A stretch of 64,000 nucleotides of DNA from Eopsaltria australis. Lineage: Eukaryota > Chordata > Aves > Passeriformes > Petroicidae. The stretch is from positions 868,001-932,000 of the forward strand of contig JAVTVJ010000117.1 in NCBI GenBank assembly GCA_034509425.1, read 5' to 3'. The translations under genes and the position numbers were made by a program. Within the stretch, counting starts at the first letter, position 1, and every line of letters begins with the position of its first letter. The notes beneath the pieces were generated by a model. It did no database searches and was not told the origin of the DNA. It worked only from the letters and a program-made list of their open reading frames with translations. Positions 35,688-48,235 of this stretch are shown in pieces.

Positions 35688-38600
35688 GGAGGATGGGTTT
35701 ATTTTGTTCAACTGTTTAAGAAGGTTGTAGGTAGTAGCTGAGGTACTTGAAGAAGGTGGTAACTTGAGTTTGAGCAGGCTGCAATTCCAAAATCTCATTA
35801 CCAACTATGTTGTACTCCTCAGGCTTATGACCTGAGGGGAATCAAGGAGAAGGCAAGGCAAGGAGAGCAAGCCATGAGTGGAGAAACTTGTCACACAGTC
35901 ATGCTAGAGAAGAATATGGGATTTTTTCTCTACCTTGCTATTTGAGTGCCCTTCCACTAGATGTACATATCAGAGGCCTGTGGGACACTGTTGTAATGAG
36001 TCCTCCATCACCAATGCCAACTAATTTGTAGCTGTATTAAGTTATTTCAACATGTGAAGCACAGTAGACAGGTCATACAATAACTCTAAAATTTGGAAAA
36101 AAAGCCAAGATATTTGATAATAGCATGTCTCAATGTAGGCCTCTCCTAACAATTTGTGCAAGGTACCAATTAATTACATAGTCATTAGTACTAATGTACT
36201 ATACTAGGGGATTAGTTTGTAAATAAGTGTTTTGTAGTCTAGGAGATAAATTGTTTCATCATTTATTTTTAGTCACAAAAGCCGAAAGTGCCTTTTATAC
36301 CAAGAAAAAAATTACTCCAGCTTGTCTGTATTTAAATAGTCAAGCTAGGCTTAAAATTAGAAACATTTAGATGAATGACCAGGAATTTTCTCCCTGACTA
36401 AAGCTTTTTTTTTTAACTCTGACTTCCACTTAGGAAATTAAACAGGTTAATGAGTAGCTGGAAGCTGTGTTTTCATTCTTAATGGAAAATTTTAGGAAGA
36501 GAATGAATTATGGGGTTTTTTAATAGATTTATATCCTTCACTTTTAGTTTTGTAACCTCCATGTTGAACCCAATCCCCACGTCCTGCAACAAAGACTTTA
36601 TCATGCCTAACAGAAGATCTAAAAGTAATAGGTGTTGTATTAGACATTGATATGCATCTTTCAAATGTAAGAACATCTTGAATGAAGTGCTATTGATCTA
36701 GGTAAGGTAGTTTAAGTCTGAATTATATAAATGAATTGTAAGACATTAATTGAGGCTGGGCAGGAAAGCTGTATATTATGTACTAGACACCTCTGAAAAG
36801 AATGGTTCTGGCCTTTTCAGAGAGACAAGAAATAGAAATGAATTCTGGAGTAGAAACAGAGAAAAGAATTACCTTGGACTTCCCTCTAAGCAAATATCAG
36901 TGAAAATGCTGACAAAAATCTCATATGCATAACTCTCGTTTTGCATGGTTTAGCTTATGCTACCTAGAATAGAGTGAATCTGCTTGAAGTTTGCAGAAAG
37001 AACTTATCTCAAACTTTTTTGTCTCTTCCATGATGAATGTTCTGTCTCCCTGAAAAGATGATTACAGAGCAGAGTGCTCTCTTGGGAAGAAAGGAGCAAG
37101 GAAATCCCAGATTTAGAGATTTAAGACAGCATCTTTAGGTCTGAGTGAGTTGACATCCCCTCTGTTTTCTAAGAAGGAACACCAGAACTATTTTCTTGGC
37201 CTAATAAATGATGTCAGAGGACAAAGACTTGCAGTATTACTACTATACAATTCTTAAGAAGAAGCTGCAGTCTGCACCTTTCTGCTGAGAGAAAATTTTA
37301 AACAATCAACTCAATTGTTGGCATTCAAATTTAACATCTTGATAGCAGAGAAAGGCTTCTTCTCTTGGTTGGTGATACTGTCTGCTCTCCGAGGAAGCAG
37401 ACTGGATCTCTGTTCTAGGAGTTTCTTTGTTTTAAGCCACATGGTTTATTGTTTACTGCTCATGTTGTGCTGAAATGGAAGCATGATATGCTTGAAGAAA
37501 ATAAATCTCATGCAAGCATTTCAAAGACCCACTGTGGTTTCGCTGGGCTCTGAATGACATTTCTTTTGCTTGGAAGAACTAGTTTATTCTTTTCTCTTTC
37601 TATCACCTTGAGCCATTTAAGTAACAGAGGCAAAATGCCTTAATACAGCACCATTTTGATTTCCCCACACAGACACACAACAACCTGCTTGATTTTGCAT
37701 TCAGCACTTCATGCATTCAGATTTCTATTATTGCAATTCAGTTAATTCTTTTTTTTCCCCCTCTCATCTTCTTTGAACTTTGTAGAGTTAACTATGATTG
37801 AAGTTGTAGCACTTTCCTACTGGTTTTCAATTTGTAAATGAAAAAATCCAACAGAAAATGGATACAAGCCGTATGAAGAAGCATTAATACCTGCTGAATA
37901 ATTGCCCTAAGAACATTGATTTTTTTGCAGTGCTTGTGCCAGGTAAACATGAACAAAAGCATTAATATTCATATTTCAGTAAGCAGGGAGGAGTGTAGAG
38001 AACTGAAGAGACACTTAAAAATAAAATGTTATAACTGTAAACTCACACTGCAAAATATTTGCCCCTATCTCAATTTGATTGACTTTATACCCATGTAGGC
38101 AAGATATCTTGAGTAAGTTTTCACTGAAATATCTTGAATAAGTGCTCTCAAGACCAGAAGGGACCCTGTATCTATAGACAAGCAATTTCACCTTCCAAAT
38201 CATTTGCAGTTCAATAACATGTAGGTATTAGAAGATTCCAGAACACAAGTGACCTCCTACACAGTGATTGTGAGTGGTCTGATTGATTTGTTATCAAGTG
38301 ATTTGGTCAAGTGAATTCTACACGTAGTCTATTAAAAGGAAGTGCCTGGAAGGAGGACACAATTCTGCTGGAGTCTCTACTGTGCCTGCTGCAAAACTGC
38401 TGGAAGGAGGGAGATTTCCCATGGAACAGTTGGAGAATTGCTGAGCAGAGATGTAAGACTTTGGAGAGGTCTGCAACACAAATGCAGAAAGTGAATGGAC
38501 TGTGGTAGAAAAAGCCTCCACAGAAATGGGCCTGAGGAGCAAGAATCCCTCGTGAGCAGTTTGAACTGGTGCATCACTGAGGAATACTGGTTGGGAAGAA

Positions 38601-39091
38601 GGAAAAAAATATTCTTCACAGTAAAAGATAATTAAAATTTTCTTTTATTTAGCCTTGAAATGAAGCATGGTCATGTTCTAATTTGCCTTGTACTTCCTTG
38701 TGCAGTAAGAATTGCACAAACTTCTTGCTCTTCAACACTGACCTTTCAATTTGGTGTATTAAAACTTATTTTGTTTAAAGAAAAGCCCCTTGCCAAGCAC
38801 TCAAGTTCTTCATAATGCCACAACTTCATTCTCATTACCATGGTGGCAACACTCATAACATCTAGAGGATTTGTATCCTCAGTAACTAACAGAAATATTC
38901 ATAAATATTTCCAGTGCAGACTTCTATACCATAGCCACCTTCATTATTTGAATTTCTGAGTGAATTCCATCACCGTGATCTGTACATTTTGCCCTGAGGG
39001 GTTTGCTGTTCAAGAAACATTAGGAAGGACCTATTTGTGCTTGGAAAACACCTTCCACTTCCTAAGACTCCAACAGGCTTCCCGTTTCATA
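35688..39091. other. unique non-coding stretch
   Basis: About 3.4 kb, unique. A small direct repeat, ATATCTTGAGTAAGT at 38104-38118 and ATATCTTGAATAAGT at 38129-38143 (25-bp spacing), is visible. The region 38330-38600 is purine-richer with overlapping short frames. No gene is supported. Confidence 0.45.
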
Positions 39092-39262
39092 AAGTCATAG
39101 AAGGGTTTGGATTAGAAGGGACCTTAAAATCCACCTAGTGCCAACCCCCTGCCATGGACAGGGACACCTTCCACTATCCCAGGTTCCTCAGAGCCCCATC
39201 CAGTCTGGCCTTGAACTATTCCAGGGATGGGGCATCCACAGCTTCTCTGGGCAACTTTTTCC
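39092..39262 (-). mobile_element. CR1 LINE, 3' end fragment
   Basis: The plus strand opens with AAGTCATAGAAGGGTTTGG and reads through AGAAGGGACCTTAAAATCC, GGACAGGGACACCTTCCAC, GATGGGGCATCCACAGC and TTCTCTGGGCAAC, then breaks off. It is about 170 bp. Confidence 0.93.
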
Positions 39263-41649
39263 TGCCTGTTTGCCTCCAGCAGCACTGTGCAACTGTGAGC
39301 TCAGACACTTCATCTGAAAATGCAGCAGAATGAAAGCAGGGATGACATGAAAAGGGATTTAAATGTTGAATTGGTATTTTCAGAATGATAGGTGATTTCT
39401 AAGGATATGCTAAGAAAATTTGTCTCTAAGGGAAAAACAGAAAGCTCTTAAAGGCATTTCATCTGTTTTAGCTGATTACTTTCTCTCTGCACTGTGAATT
39501 AGATAGATTGCCATCTGTACTTACAGCAGAAGAGTGTTCAGGCTTCAGTCAGCAGATACCCCAAAGACTTCCTAATTTAACTGAAAAATCTCTCTGCTTT
39601 CAGTCAGTGTGTTACTTACCTTTGTAGAGAAGTCATATCCCATCACCTCTGACAGAGTTTTCTGAGCACCACTGTTCATAAGAGTAGAAAACTGTCCTCA
39701 ACAACGAACAGGCTTTATTATCAATTTATACTAAAATTTACACAGATTTCACACGCTAATTCTGTCTCAATATATTTTATTTTGTATCAAAGAGCAAGGG
39801 GAAAGTGTAGGACTTATTTTCCAATTTTACCTGCATATTCACTAATGGAAGAAATATGTGCCATTTTGAGTAATAGAATAAACTTTCTCCCAGATGAATC
39901 TAAATAAAATGGAAGAACGGACAAACTATGGTTCACAGAGCATACTAATTGCTATCAAAACAAAAAATTAATCCAAGTCCAACAACTGCTCAGGAAAGAG
40001 AGACAGGATCCACAGCATTCCAGAAATACAGAGATTTCTTCAACAGAGAAAGCAACTATGCAGAAAGAGTCTTCACTTAAAGAAATTTCCAATATAGGTA
40101 AAGACATAGGTGGACTCGAGAAGCAGAGTCAAATGAAAATGCAGAGCAGGTTCTGAGAAAGGATTTGGAGGTGGAGTCATGGGTTGATAATAAGTGTTGC
40201 AGTGCAATAATCAGTTTTGGGGGTTGGATTTTGTTGGTGGTCATTGAGGTGTTGCTGGGTTTTGGGGGTTTATTTTGAGGACAAGTTGGAATACATATAA
40301 TTGTGCAAATAATAGTTCCACAGTTAATATTCCAGACTGTGGCTCAGCCAGAGCTATCACTGAAGCACCTTTGAAATTCCAGGCATTCTCCTGAGAGGCT
40401 AGAAATATATTTCAAACTGAATCTGCTAAAATTAATATGAGATTGCTTGCATACTGCTTTCCTTTAATCTTTATATCTCCCAGCACTTCAGATCACTTGC
40501 TGACTTGCTTTTCTTCCCTCCACTTTTCCTCTTTTCCCAGGAACTTGCGCTCACCAGTTTGAATACACATATGTTCTCTTGTTTATTGCTCCAGACACAT
40601 CCTTCATTTGTTAACAGATTCATATGCTTGTGCTCCTGATGGGTTTTGTTTGCTCTTGATTCAGTCACAGAAATCCATGTGTTGCAAGGAATTTGAAAAG
40701 AGCATGCAGCTGTTTGCCAGATAAACTGACACATCATAATTTTGTACTTTTAGTATCCTCCTTTGTTTTAATAAGTATGGATGTCATGGATTTATAAACA
40801 AGAACATTGAGGATTTGAAGTTCATTTCACTATTGACTTTCTCTTATCTTTTATTTTCTCCTTATTTTTTTGTAGATGTATTTGTGGACTTTGGAACAAT
40901 CTAATGCTGCAGCAATCATATCACTTTCAATTTGGACAGGGTTTTTTTACTGTCAGACTTCTTTAATGGAATGGTAATGGCTCTTCTTTATACCATGGCT
41001 GAAATGTGCTAGAAGCTTTACAAGCAAATAAACAAAATCTGGCCTTGGCTGTTCAACTGGACTCAGTCCCACACATAATCACTCTAACTGAGCACATCAT
41101 AATAACCCATGGTTGCACTGTCTTGTTGGTAAGGTTTAGATGACAGCACACTGAATCCTGATTTGGTTACTCAGCACTGTGGTGGTGTAACTATGAGCAG
41201 AATTCTGCTCTTGGGCCTAGAAGCTTAGGAGTACGCCAAACTCCTGGCTTTTTCAGTAACTCCTATGGATTTATTTATCCTAACAGAAAATGCAGTTTAC
41301 AATTTGATTTTGTTACACCTGCATGGCAAATGTTTTATGAATATGAAAATAGACTAAATGTGAGCAGAGGATGAAAAGTGAGGTTACAAACCTGTGTTTG
41401 GAAGGACTTAAAGGCTCCTCAGAAATAACTTCTGTGCACCTAAGGTTGGGTGAAACAGGACCTTTTTCAAAACAACCTTCACATTGCGCATCAGTTTTAA
41501 GCAAAGAAACATGTTATGTGTGAAATTGTAGGGACATCAGCACTGCTTGGCCTTAGTGACCACAACTGTATTCCTCTATTTGGTGATCCTAGGGCTATCA
41601 GTAAGGACTGGGTCATGTCCTAGGTCTCATTCCTTTTTGCAATGCCCCT
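39263..41649. other. unique non-coding stretch
   Basis: No repeat was recognised. The acceptor-like TTCTCCTTATTTTTTTGTAG ends at about 40875 and is followed by a 34-codon open stretch beginning with ATG, but there is no donor or protein resemblance, so no exon is called. Confidence 0.45.
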
Positions 41650-41912
41650 GTCACTTTGTAAATAATGTCTCACCACAGAAGGTTTTGATATTAGGGAGAT
41701 TTTTTACAGAAAGGGCTGTAAATCATTGCAGTACCCTGGCCAGGGAAGTGGTGGAGTCATCATCCCTGTAAGTGTTCAAAAAATGTTTAGATGTGGCACT
41801 TGAGGACATGATTACATGATTTAATGGTGAATGTGGTCCTGGTGTTGGGTTGATGGTTGGACTTGGTGACCTTAAAGATCTTTTCCAACCTTAGCAATTC
41901 TATTATTCTGTG
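41650..41912 (+). mobile_element. CR1 LINE, 3' end fragment
   Basis: A plus-strand CR1: TTGATATTAGGGAGATTTTT, TACAGAAAGGGCTGTAAATC, GAAGTGGTGGAGTCATCATC, TGTTCAAAAAATGTTTAGAT, GGTTGATGGTTGGACTTGG and GATCTTTTCCAACCTTAGCA, with the tail ATTCTATTATTCTGTGA. It is truncated and moderately diverged. Confidence 0.92.
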
Positions 41913-43144
41913 ACCTCACATACATTTGTTTCTGTGGGATTCTCTAGGTAGGACAAAATTTCAGCATGTAGGAGGTCTGAATTTAGCAGTCCAAAGATCT
42001 ACTGATTTCTTGAGCAGGATAAACTTCTTAATCTTCTGGCATACCATCATGCAACTCAAGAGGATGCAGATTTGAGCAAAAATCCCAGGACATGCGTCAC
42101 TTCCATGTTTAAGCTTATACCCTGTAGGAACTTGCACCAATGCCATGCTATTTCTAGTAAAATTGTCAAGGGATACAATTAAAAAACAATAAGAAACAAT
42201 ACTGACTGGTTTTCATAGAGTTTTGCTTACTGGGATTTTTTTTTTTTTTTTAGATTTGTCCAAAGATGAAATCAAAATAAAATAATGTTTCACAACAAAA
42301 TCAACAAAAGGGTTTTTCTTGAAGGAATCTGTCTGCTGCTTCATCTCTTGCTGGACCCACATCCTCAAATGGCAAGCACAAGAGGTGGTAATTTGCATTT
42401 TCATGTTCCTTTTGTGAATTTTTTCAGCACATGTATGGCAATAAATATTACCTATTAGTGTGTCAAACCCTTCATCTCCACACAGGCACAATCAGAATAA
42501 CTAATTACTGCCACAGTATGGCAAAAAAGCAGTGTTGTGCCTCACACCAAGTAGCTGTTTAAATATCTCCAAGCAGTAAGAACTCTCTCCAGAAGTATCA
42601 GCAAATTGTGGTCTCACTGTGAAAACTGAGCACACAATTTTCTGTAATTTTATCAGCTCGTCAGTCTTGACAGTGAATGAACATTTGTACCAAGTTGTCC
42701 CGTTATCTACTGTAATATTCTGTTTCTAGATGTTTCAGGGCTCCAGTCCTCCTCAGTGGATAAGAGTAAGGCATCTGTTCTTTGTGTTCAGAGGGTAAAA
42801 ATGAAGGTGGAGCTCTGAGGGCACTGTATCTCTGCTCACTGGAAAGGAGTGTAGCACTATTAATTTGAAGCGACAAGGGTGGTGTCTGAGGTGGCTGCTT
42901 AACTATTCAAGGATATGCAGAATTTCAAAACAATGCAGAAATACAAGTTCAGATTGCTTTAGATTAAATCAATGCCTTAGAAATGCTGGGGCTTTGACTC
43001 CTTGTATAATTGATGGAAAGATTTGAACACCTCCACTGCATGACTCAGAGGACTCAATTTATAAAAATACACACATACATCCAGGGCTCCAGAGGCTAAG
43101 ACAACTGATCAAGTGCTTGAAGAATAAAAAACATGTCATCACCT
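41913..43144. other. unique non-coding stretch
   Basis: No repeat apart from T16 at 42236-42251. No gene signal is visible. Confidence 0.45.
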
Positions 43145-43410
43145 GTGGATCACTTTATGAGACTTGATTGTTGCAATTTAGTTGTCTGTTGGTCTGATGG
43201 TCTTGATCCATTGGGGCAGGGGGAAGAAACAAAAAGTCTGATAGGTTAAAATATGCTCAGGCTCAGTGGGAATGCCCAGGTACCTCCTCTGAGTATGGGG
43301 AGCTTTCAGTCCTCTGGTGGAAAGTCTCAGAAATGAGTCTGAGGGCACTTTGGGGGTCTTTGTTGGCTTTTGACACCTTCTGAGACATGACAGCTCATTC
43401 TTCATGGGTG
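43145..43410. repeat. unclassified LTR/ERV-like repeat, second copy
   Basis: The plus strand here aligns with the complement of 22690-22930 at about 70% by eye, in one long run with small gaps. In plus orientation TATAAA follows at 43547-43552 and AATAAA at 43702-43707, which would fit an LTR whose U3 includes this block. That reading is opposite to the one suggested at 22.7 kb, so sense is unresolved. Any extension to about 43760 is uncertain. Confidence 0.6.
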
Positions 43411-44408
43411 TGGGGGAAGAGCACCTAAAGATCACAAATATGTCTGGAGAGTTGTCCATCCTGGCTGGGGATGTCCATGCCATGATTCAAAAGTCTTGTG
43501 AGAATTATGTTGAGCATTGGTTATTCCCACTGGGACCAGGAAAAGGTATAAATCCAAGAGGGAAACTCCCCAGTCATTGAACTACAACTCTCTGATCTTC
43601 CCAGGGAGAATGTGTGCATGTTGCATTCAATGGCTGCACACAGTAACAAAATCTTGATCCTAATCCTGCCCATTTCCTTTGTACAACTTTATATCATTAT
43701 AAATAAATGTTATATATAATTATAAATTATAAATTATATATAGTTCATTTTCTTGTGCTCCTCCCAAATATATGCACCATTCCATGAGCGTCTATACTTC
43801 ACGAATAGCCATAATTAAATGTGCGTAACAATGAACAGTTTATGAAAGGAATTTAGTCCCTGTGAATTATTCTGTGAAAGGAGATAATGCTTTTGTTGGG
43901 TTTAAGTCCACCATATTAAGGAGAACAGCAAATGTTTAGCTTTAAACATGCAGCTTCCTGAATTAAGGTTCCCTCTGTCTGTTATTAAGGTGACATTAAA
44001 AGTGGCCATGGGTGTTTGAAAGCTTTACCAGCAGATCAATTTCAATTAGTTACTGCAATTGAAGAAGTGTGGAAATTTCTGAGGTGGCAACAGGTTTTGT
44101 GCATCTGTCTTTGCACACCCTATACACATCTGCTTGCACGAAATAAAGACTGAATCAGGAGCTCCACAACTTACTTTAAACCTGCATTTTCATCATCAGA
44201 GTAAGGAACATTGAAGCATCCTTTTTCTTGCTTTTTCCAAAAAGTACACGTGATGGCTACTTGCTTTGTTTTAAAAGCCAGAAGATAAATTAATTTCTTC
44301 TGGAGCAGTGCCATAAATGAATTATACTTAGATCCTCCATGGTTATTTTAGAGAAAATGGAAAAAGGAATCATGGGATTGTTCTGGGAGTTTTCACTGTA
44401 TTTTTCTT
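43411..44408. other. stretch with possible LTR promoter and AT-rich part
   Basis: Contains AAGGTATAAATCC at 43543 and an AT-only patch (43695-43745) with AATAAA. These may be the 3' half of the repeat on its left; no target duplication was found. The remainder is unique. Confidence 0.35.
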
Positions 44409-44463
44409 AACAAAATAAATAAATAAACAAGCAGACAAACAAATAACTAAATAAATATATTAA
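44409..44463 (+). repeat. (AAAT)n-like low-complexity tract
   Basis: Imperfect AAATAAAT/AAACAAAC tetramers over about 55 bp. Confidence 0.8.
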
Positions 44464-45852
44464 TGACAGAAAGTGTAGTGATGACACACTACTACAAAAT
44501 TAGCTTTTTTCCTCCCAGTGAATAGGCTCTTTACAAGAGCCCTACATTTCAACCTTCTCATCTTCATGAAATGAATTTGTAGTGAAAAGCAATTACAGTG
44601 AATATTTCCATATTCCCAGTGCTCCTAAATGTACCTATATTAATTTGCTGGAGTTATCTTAGTAATATATTGTGTTTTCTCATGTATTTTCTTATGTCTG
44701 TATTTGTGTGCCAGTGACTCTGGGTGTTTGTTCCTGAAAATTCCCCAAACAGGGCCAGATTTGACCACCAGGTTGATTACCATTGACAGCAGTTGGGAAA
44801 GGAGTAGTAAAGAGTTCTAGTTCCATCTCTAGGGCTGCAATGACTCTTCTCTCTGGAATTAGACTGGGAATACTGACATTTCCATCCTGACTATCCCAGA
44901 GCTGCTCAGGAAATCAAAACATTTCATTTAAACCAACCTCACGGTTCTGAGGATGCTGCTGTCTCAAGGTGTCCCTGAAGAGGGTCCATTACTGCAGCAG
45001 CTGCTGCAGGAAGAGATTTTACACAGTGGATGCAGATGGAGTTAAATTTAAGAATCCTCTAAAGATATGCCGAAAGGATCTTGATTGAAACTGCATGGAG
45101 AGAGAATTATGTATCTAAATTCTGAATCTCATCAGGAGGACCATGGAGTTAAATGTGGTATCAGGAAAGGAAAAAATTCACTTACAAGTGATAAATGAGC
45201 ATGAAGGTAGTGAAAATTTTCCTAACTTCAATCTAACATTTTGTTTCAAATCTGTATGTGGTTTAAATAGAGTATTTAAGTGCACTACCAAAATACCCAG
45301 ACTTACATGGCCCTGATGTAAAGGGTATGTGTACCTTCAGTCTCATCTCAGCAATAACTTTAAGAGTAATGGCTGAAAGCATCTAACTTGACTGAAAGGG
45401 TAGAGGATTCATAAATGTCTGTAGCCTTACAGGTATTACAGGGAGCTGGGAATAAAACACAAAAATTTCTAAATGTCACTATGGAAAGAAAAGGTTTGAT
45501 CAGAGTTAGTACCTCCAGGGTCACAAGAAATGCAAGTGTGTAAAAGGGGCAGTATTTTAGATTATATTGTATGAAACAGCATTGCTTTTACATGAGCAAG
45601 GCTGTTGAGTGGAAAGGCTGAAGAAAAACAGGGGAAAAATGTCACCTTTTCTACATCTCACCTCATCAACTTTTACAAAACATACTAGAAAGGGGTTTTT
45701 CAAGCTCTATGACAAATCTAGAAATGTGAAAAGACAATATTACCCCTGGAATAATAATAGCAAGGATTTGCCTAGGTTAGGAAATTCTCCCAGGATTCAG
45801 TCATTTAAGTAGACCATGTCCCTTCTCTCTTTGTGCTTTTTACCCTTCAAAA
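44464..45852. other. unique non-coding stretch
   Basis: Nothing recognised; only short open frames. Confidence 0.45.
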
Positions 45853-46032
45853 GAATCATAGAAATACTTAGGTGTGAAACGATCTCTAATGTCATCAAGT
45901 CCAACCTTTAATCCACCACTAAACCATGTCCCCAAGGGCCTCAGCTCCACAGCTTTTGAATAGCTCCAGGAGTGATGACTCCACCACTTTCTTGGGCAGC
46001 CTATTCAAATACTTGGCAACCCTTTGGAGAAA
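45853..46032 (-). mobile_element. CR1 LINE, 3' end fragment
   Basis: The plus strand opens AGAATCATAGAAATACTTAG and continues with CATCAAGTCCAACCTTTAAT, CCACCACTAAACCATGTCCC, GAGTGATGACTCCACCAC and TCTTGGGCAGCCTATTC. It is about 180 bp, of the same CR1 type as 13136 and 49633. Confidence 0.93.
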
Positions 46033-47713
46033 TAGAGATCACAAAGATATTTACTTTCTTAAAATTTTCACAAAACTAACAATCTGAGCAAAGAAGGCAG
46101 GTCAAATGTTCATAACTTTGTTTCTAGAAACTTTCATATGCAAACTTCTGTAATCAAACATGGCAGCCTGAATGTACAAACAAACTTTACATTAAGGGAT
46201 TGACATACATGAGAAGAAACTCCACTGTTAAATGGTTGGTCAGCTGAGAAACACAAGTCCAAACACAGCTTCTTTAACTCTGCATGTCCAAAATTACTGG
46301 AGTTTGCTTGATTTTCTATGGCACAGCAGCATTACTAGAGAACGATATTTCTTCATTTTGCTTCATTTTTTTTTTTTTCTGGTGAATATTGTAAAAAAAA
46401 AGAGAATGGGGGGAAAAAAAAGAGAAAGGAAAGAAAAATGTTTTGAAGTGTAAGGGAAAGAAATTTCTCTTCCTCTGTGAGAAATCTTGAGCACTGATGG
46501 CCATCTATTTCTGATCTTTTTTTTTGTTTGTGCTTAACTATAGTGCCTTTAAAATCAGCTGTCATGGAGGCAGATCTACCTCCACGCAGCTGCCAAAAAT
46601 ATTCCTGTTCAATCTGCTTTTGTGTATTTTGGATGTTTGTTCTAACCCACCAATTTTCCTTCACAAAGCTATGTATTGGCAGCATTTGGCAAAAACTCCT
46701 GTGGAAAAAGAGAGGCATTGAGACTGGATTTCTATTGTTTATTTGTTTGGGGACATGGGGGGGATGTGGGGGGTCAGGGACAGAGCAGGAAATTGCTCAT
46801 ATCTTCTTAAGCACACTCTATAACAACTGTCCTTTCATATAAGGCAGTCACACATAGAGGGAAGTGCCAGAAAAATGCAGCAATAATCCCACTGGAGCTG
46901 GCTGTATGGTACATTCTGTACCTGGGAAATGCCAGATGTCTATACATCCAGGAGTGCAGAAATTGCCATTGAAATTACATGTTTGTCCAGCTAAACAGCT
47001 CCCAGACAGAAGTGACAATCACAGGGGGTTATTATTAGATGTGTGGAGTGGTCCCAGCTCCAGCCACGGGAACCCAAAGCATCTGTGCAAATCGGCTCTG
47101 TGCAGACTGGTGTGCTTGTCCCTGACTCCAAAGGACTTGCACACAGCCCAAATCTGTTTCAGTTTGGCTTTCCTCTATTTTTTTTTATTTTTTTTTTTTG
47201 ACCCACTTCTTTCTAAAAACTCATCAGGTGTGATGGAGGGAAAAGTGGAAACTAACAGTGCCATCTAATGGGTGTACGATTTTATTGCCTAATAAACCTA
47301 ATTCCAGAAATTAAGAGAGAAAACAAACAACAGAAACAGATTCTCAGAGGTATAGGATGTTCAAATTCCCTTTCTTATAGTCCAGGATTTTTTTTTTTTC
47401 CCAAGGGAATTTGAAATACAAAGAAACTAATTATCTATTTCTTTCTCTAAAAACAGCCTGGACAGCTCAGCATTGCTGCATTTTGGACAATTATTCTTGT
47501 TGGGGTGGGTAATACAGATCAAAATTACTTTGGAAAATGGGGAATGAACAGCTGGGTCAGATTCCTTCAAAAATGAAGCAAACAAACTAAAACCAAGGAA
47601 AAACAATCAGAAGTTGTCTTTATCATATGGTCTTGATGTTGTTAAGGAAATTACCAGCCTGCCCATTCACAAGATTCTCTAACAGTCCTACTCCCACTGC
47701 CTGAGACTTTAAC
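46033..47713. other. unique stretch with G-rich island
   Basis: Mostly unique, with T and A runs at 46366-46379 and 47178-47201. A quadruplex-capable G-rich island is listed separately. Several overlapping frames of 65-134 codons exist, none with recognisable family features. Confidence 0.45.
46749..46779 (+). other. predicted G-quadruplex motif
   Basis: Four G runs of 4, 7, 6 and 3 bases separated by 4, 4 and 3 bases (GGGGACAT..., ending GTCAGGG) satisfy the standard G3+N1-7 rule on the plus strand. Confidence 0.8.
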
Positions 47714-48235
47714 TGTAGGGACCAAAGCCTCTTCACAGTGGGCGGCTCCAGTGAGCCCACAGATCCCTGTTTGACTCCCTACCAATCCCCTCACACAGCC
47801 AGAGCAGGTTTCCTTACCAGTTCAGCCCCAGGCTCCCCATATCAGTCTCAGATGTCTCATTCCATAAAACCATTTATTCATGGTGCAATAACACAGGAAC
47901 AGTTCAGGCTGGATGCCTCCAAAGAGGGTCCCAACAAAGGAGCCCTTGGGCTTTTATACCCTCACAGTCTCCTGGCACAAGTCTTGCTCTTCTTCCTGAG
48001 ACTTCAGCTCCTACCCCCTCTCTGTGTCCATCCACCTCATTGGCATCACCAGTCTCCATCTTGTTTGTTATCCAAAATATCAGCAATTCCTGCTTCTGCT
48101 GCATCCCCCAGTGTCCATTCCCCTGGCTGGCATCACCCATCTTCATGCCCTTTGTTGTCCCAAACTGTTCATGGCCCCTTGTGTCAATGTGCAGTTTGTG
48201 AGCTGAGCTACCTGGACCAGACATATTCCTCAACA
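47714..48235 (-). mobile_element. ERV LTR (solo type), ~520 bp
   Basis: Read on the minus strand it starts at or near TGTTGAGGAATATGTCTGG and ends GGTCCCTACA. GGTATAAAAG lies at 47952-47960 (complement), AATAAA at 47873-47878 (complement), then a ~160-bp U5-like end. U3 contains an imperfect 87-bp tandem duplication (48024-48110 and 48111-48197). No matching target duplication was found; an alternative right edge is 48223. No internal retroviral sequence adjoins it. The 173-codon plus-strand frame across it is incidental. Confidence 0.78.
48024..48197. repeat. 87-bp imperfect tandem duplication in LTR U3
   Basis: Both units begin GTGTCCAT and share TGGCATCACC, a CTTCAT/CTCCAT word, TTGTTxTCC and similar words at the same offsets. 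The second unit has diverged and has small deletions. Confidence 0.65.

Noticed and set aside
40850..40980. Possible exon after TTTTTTTGTAG
   Set aside because: There is no donor site or protein resemblance, and pyrimidine runs are common in this AT-rich DNA.
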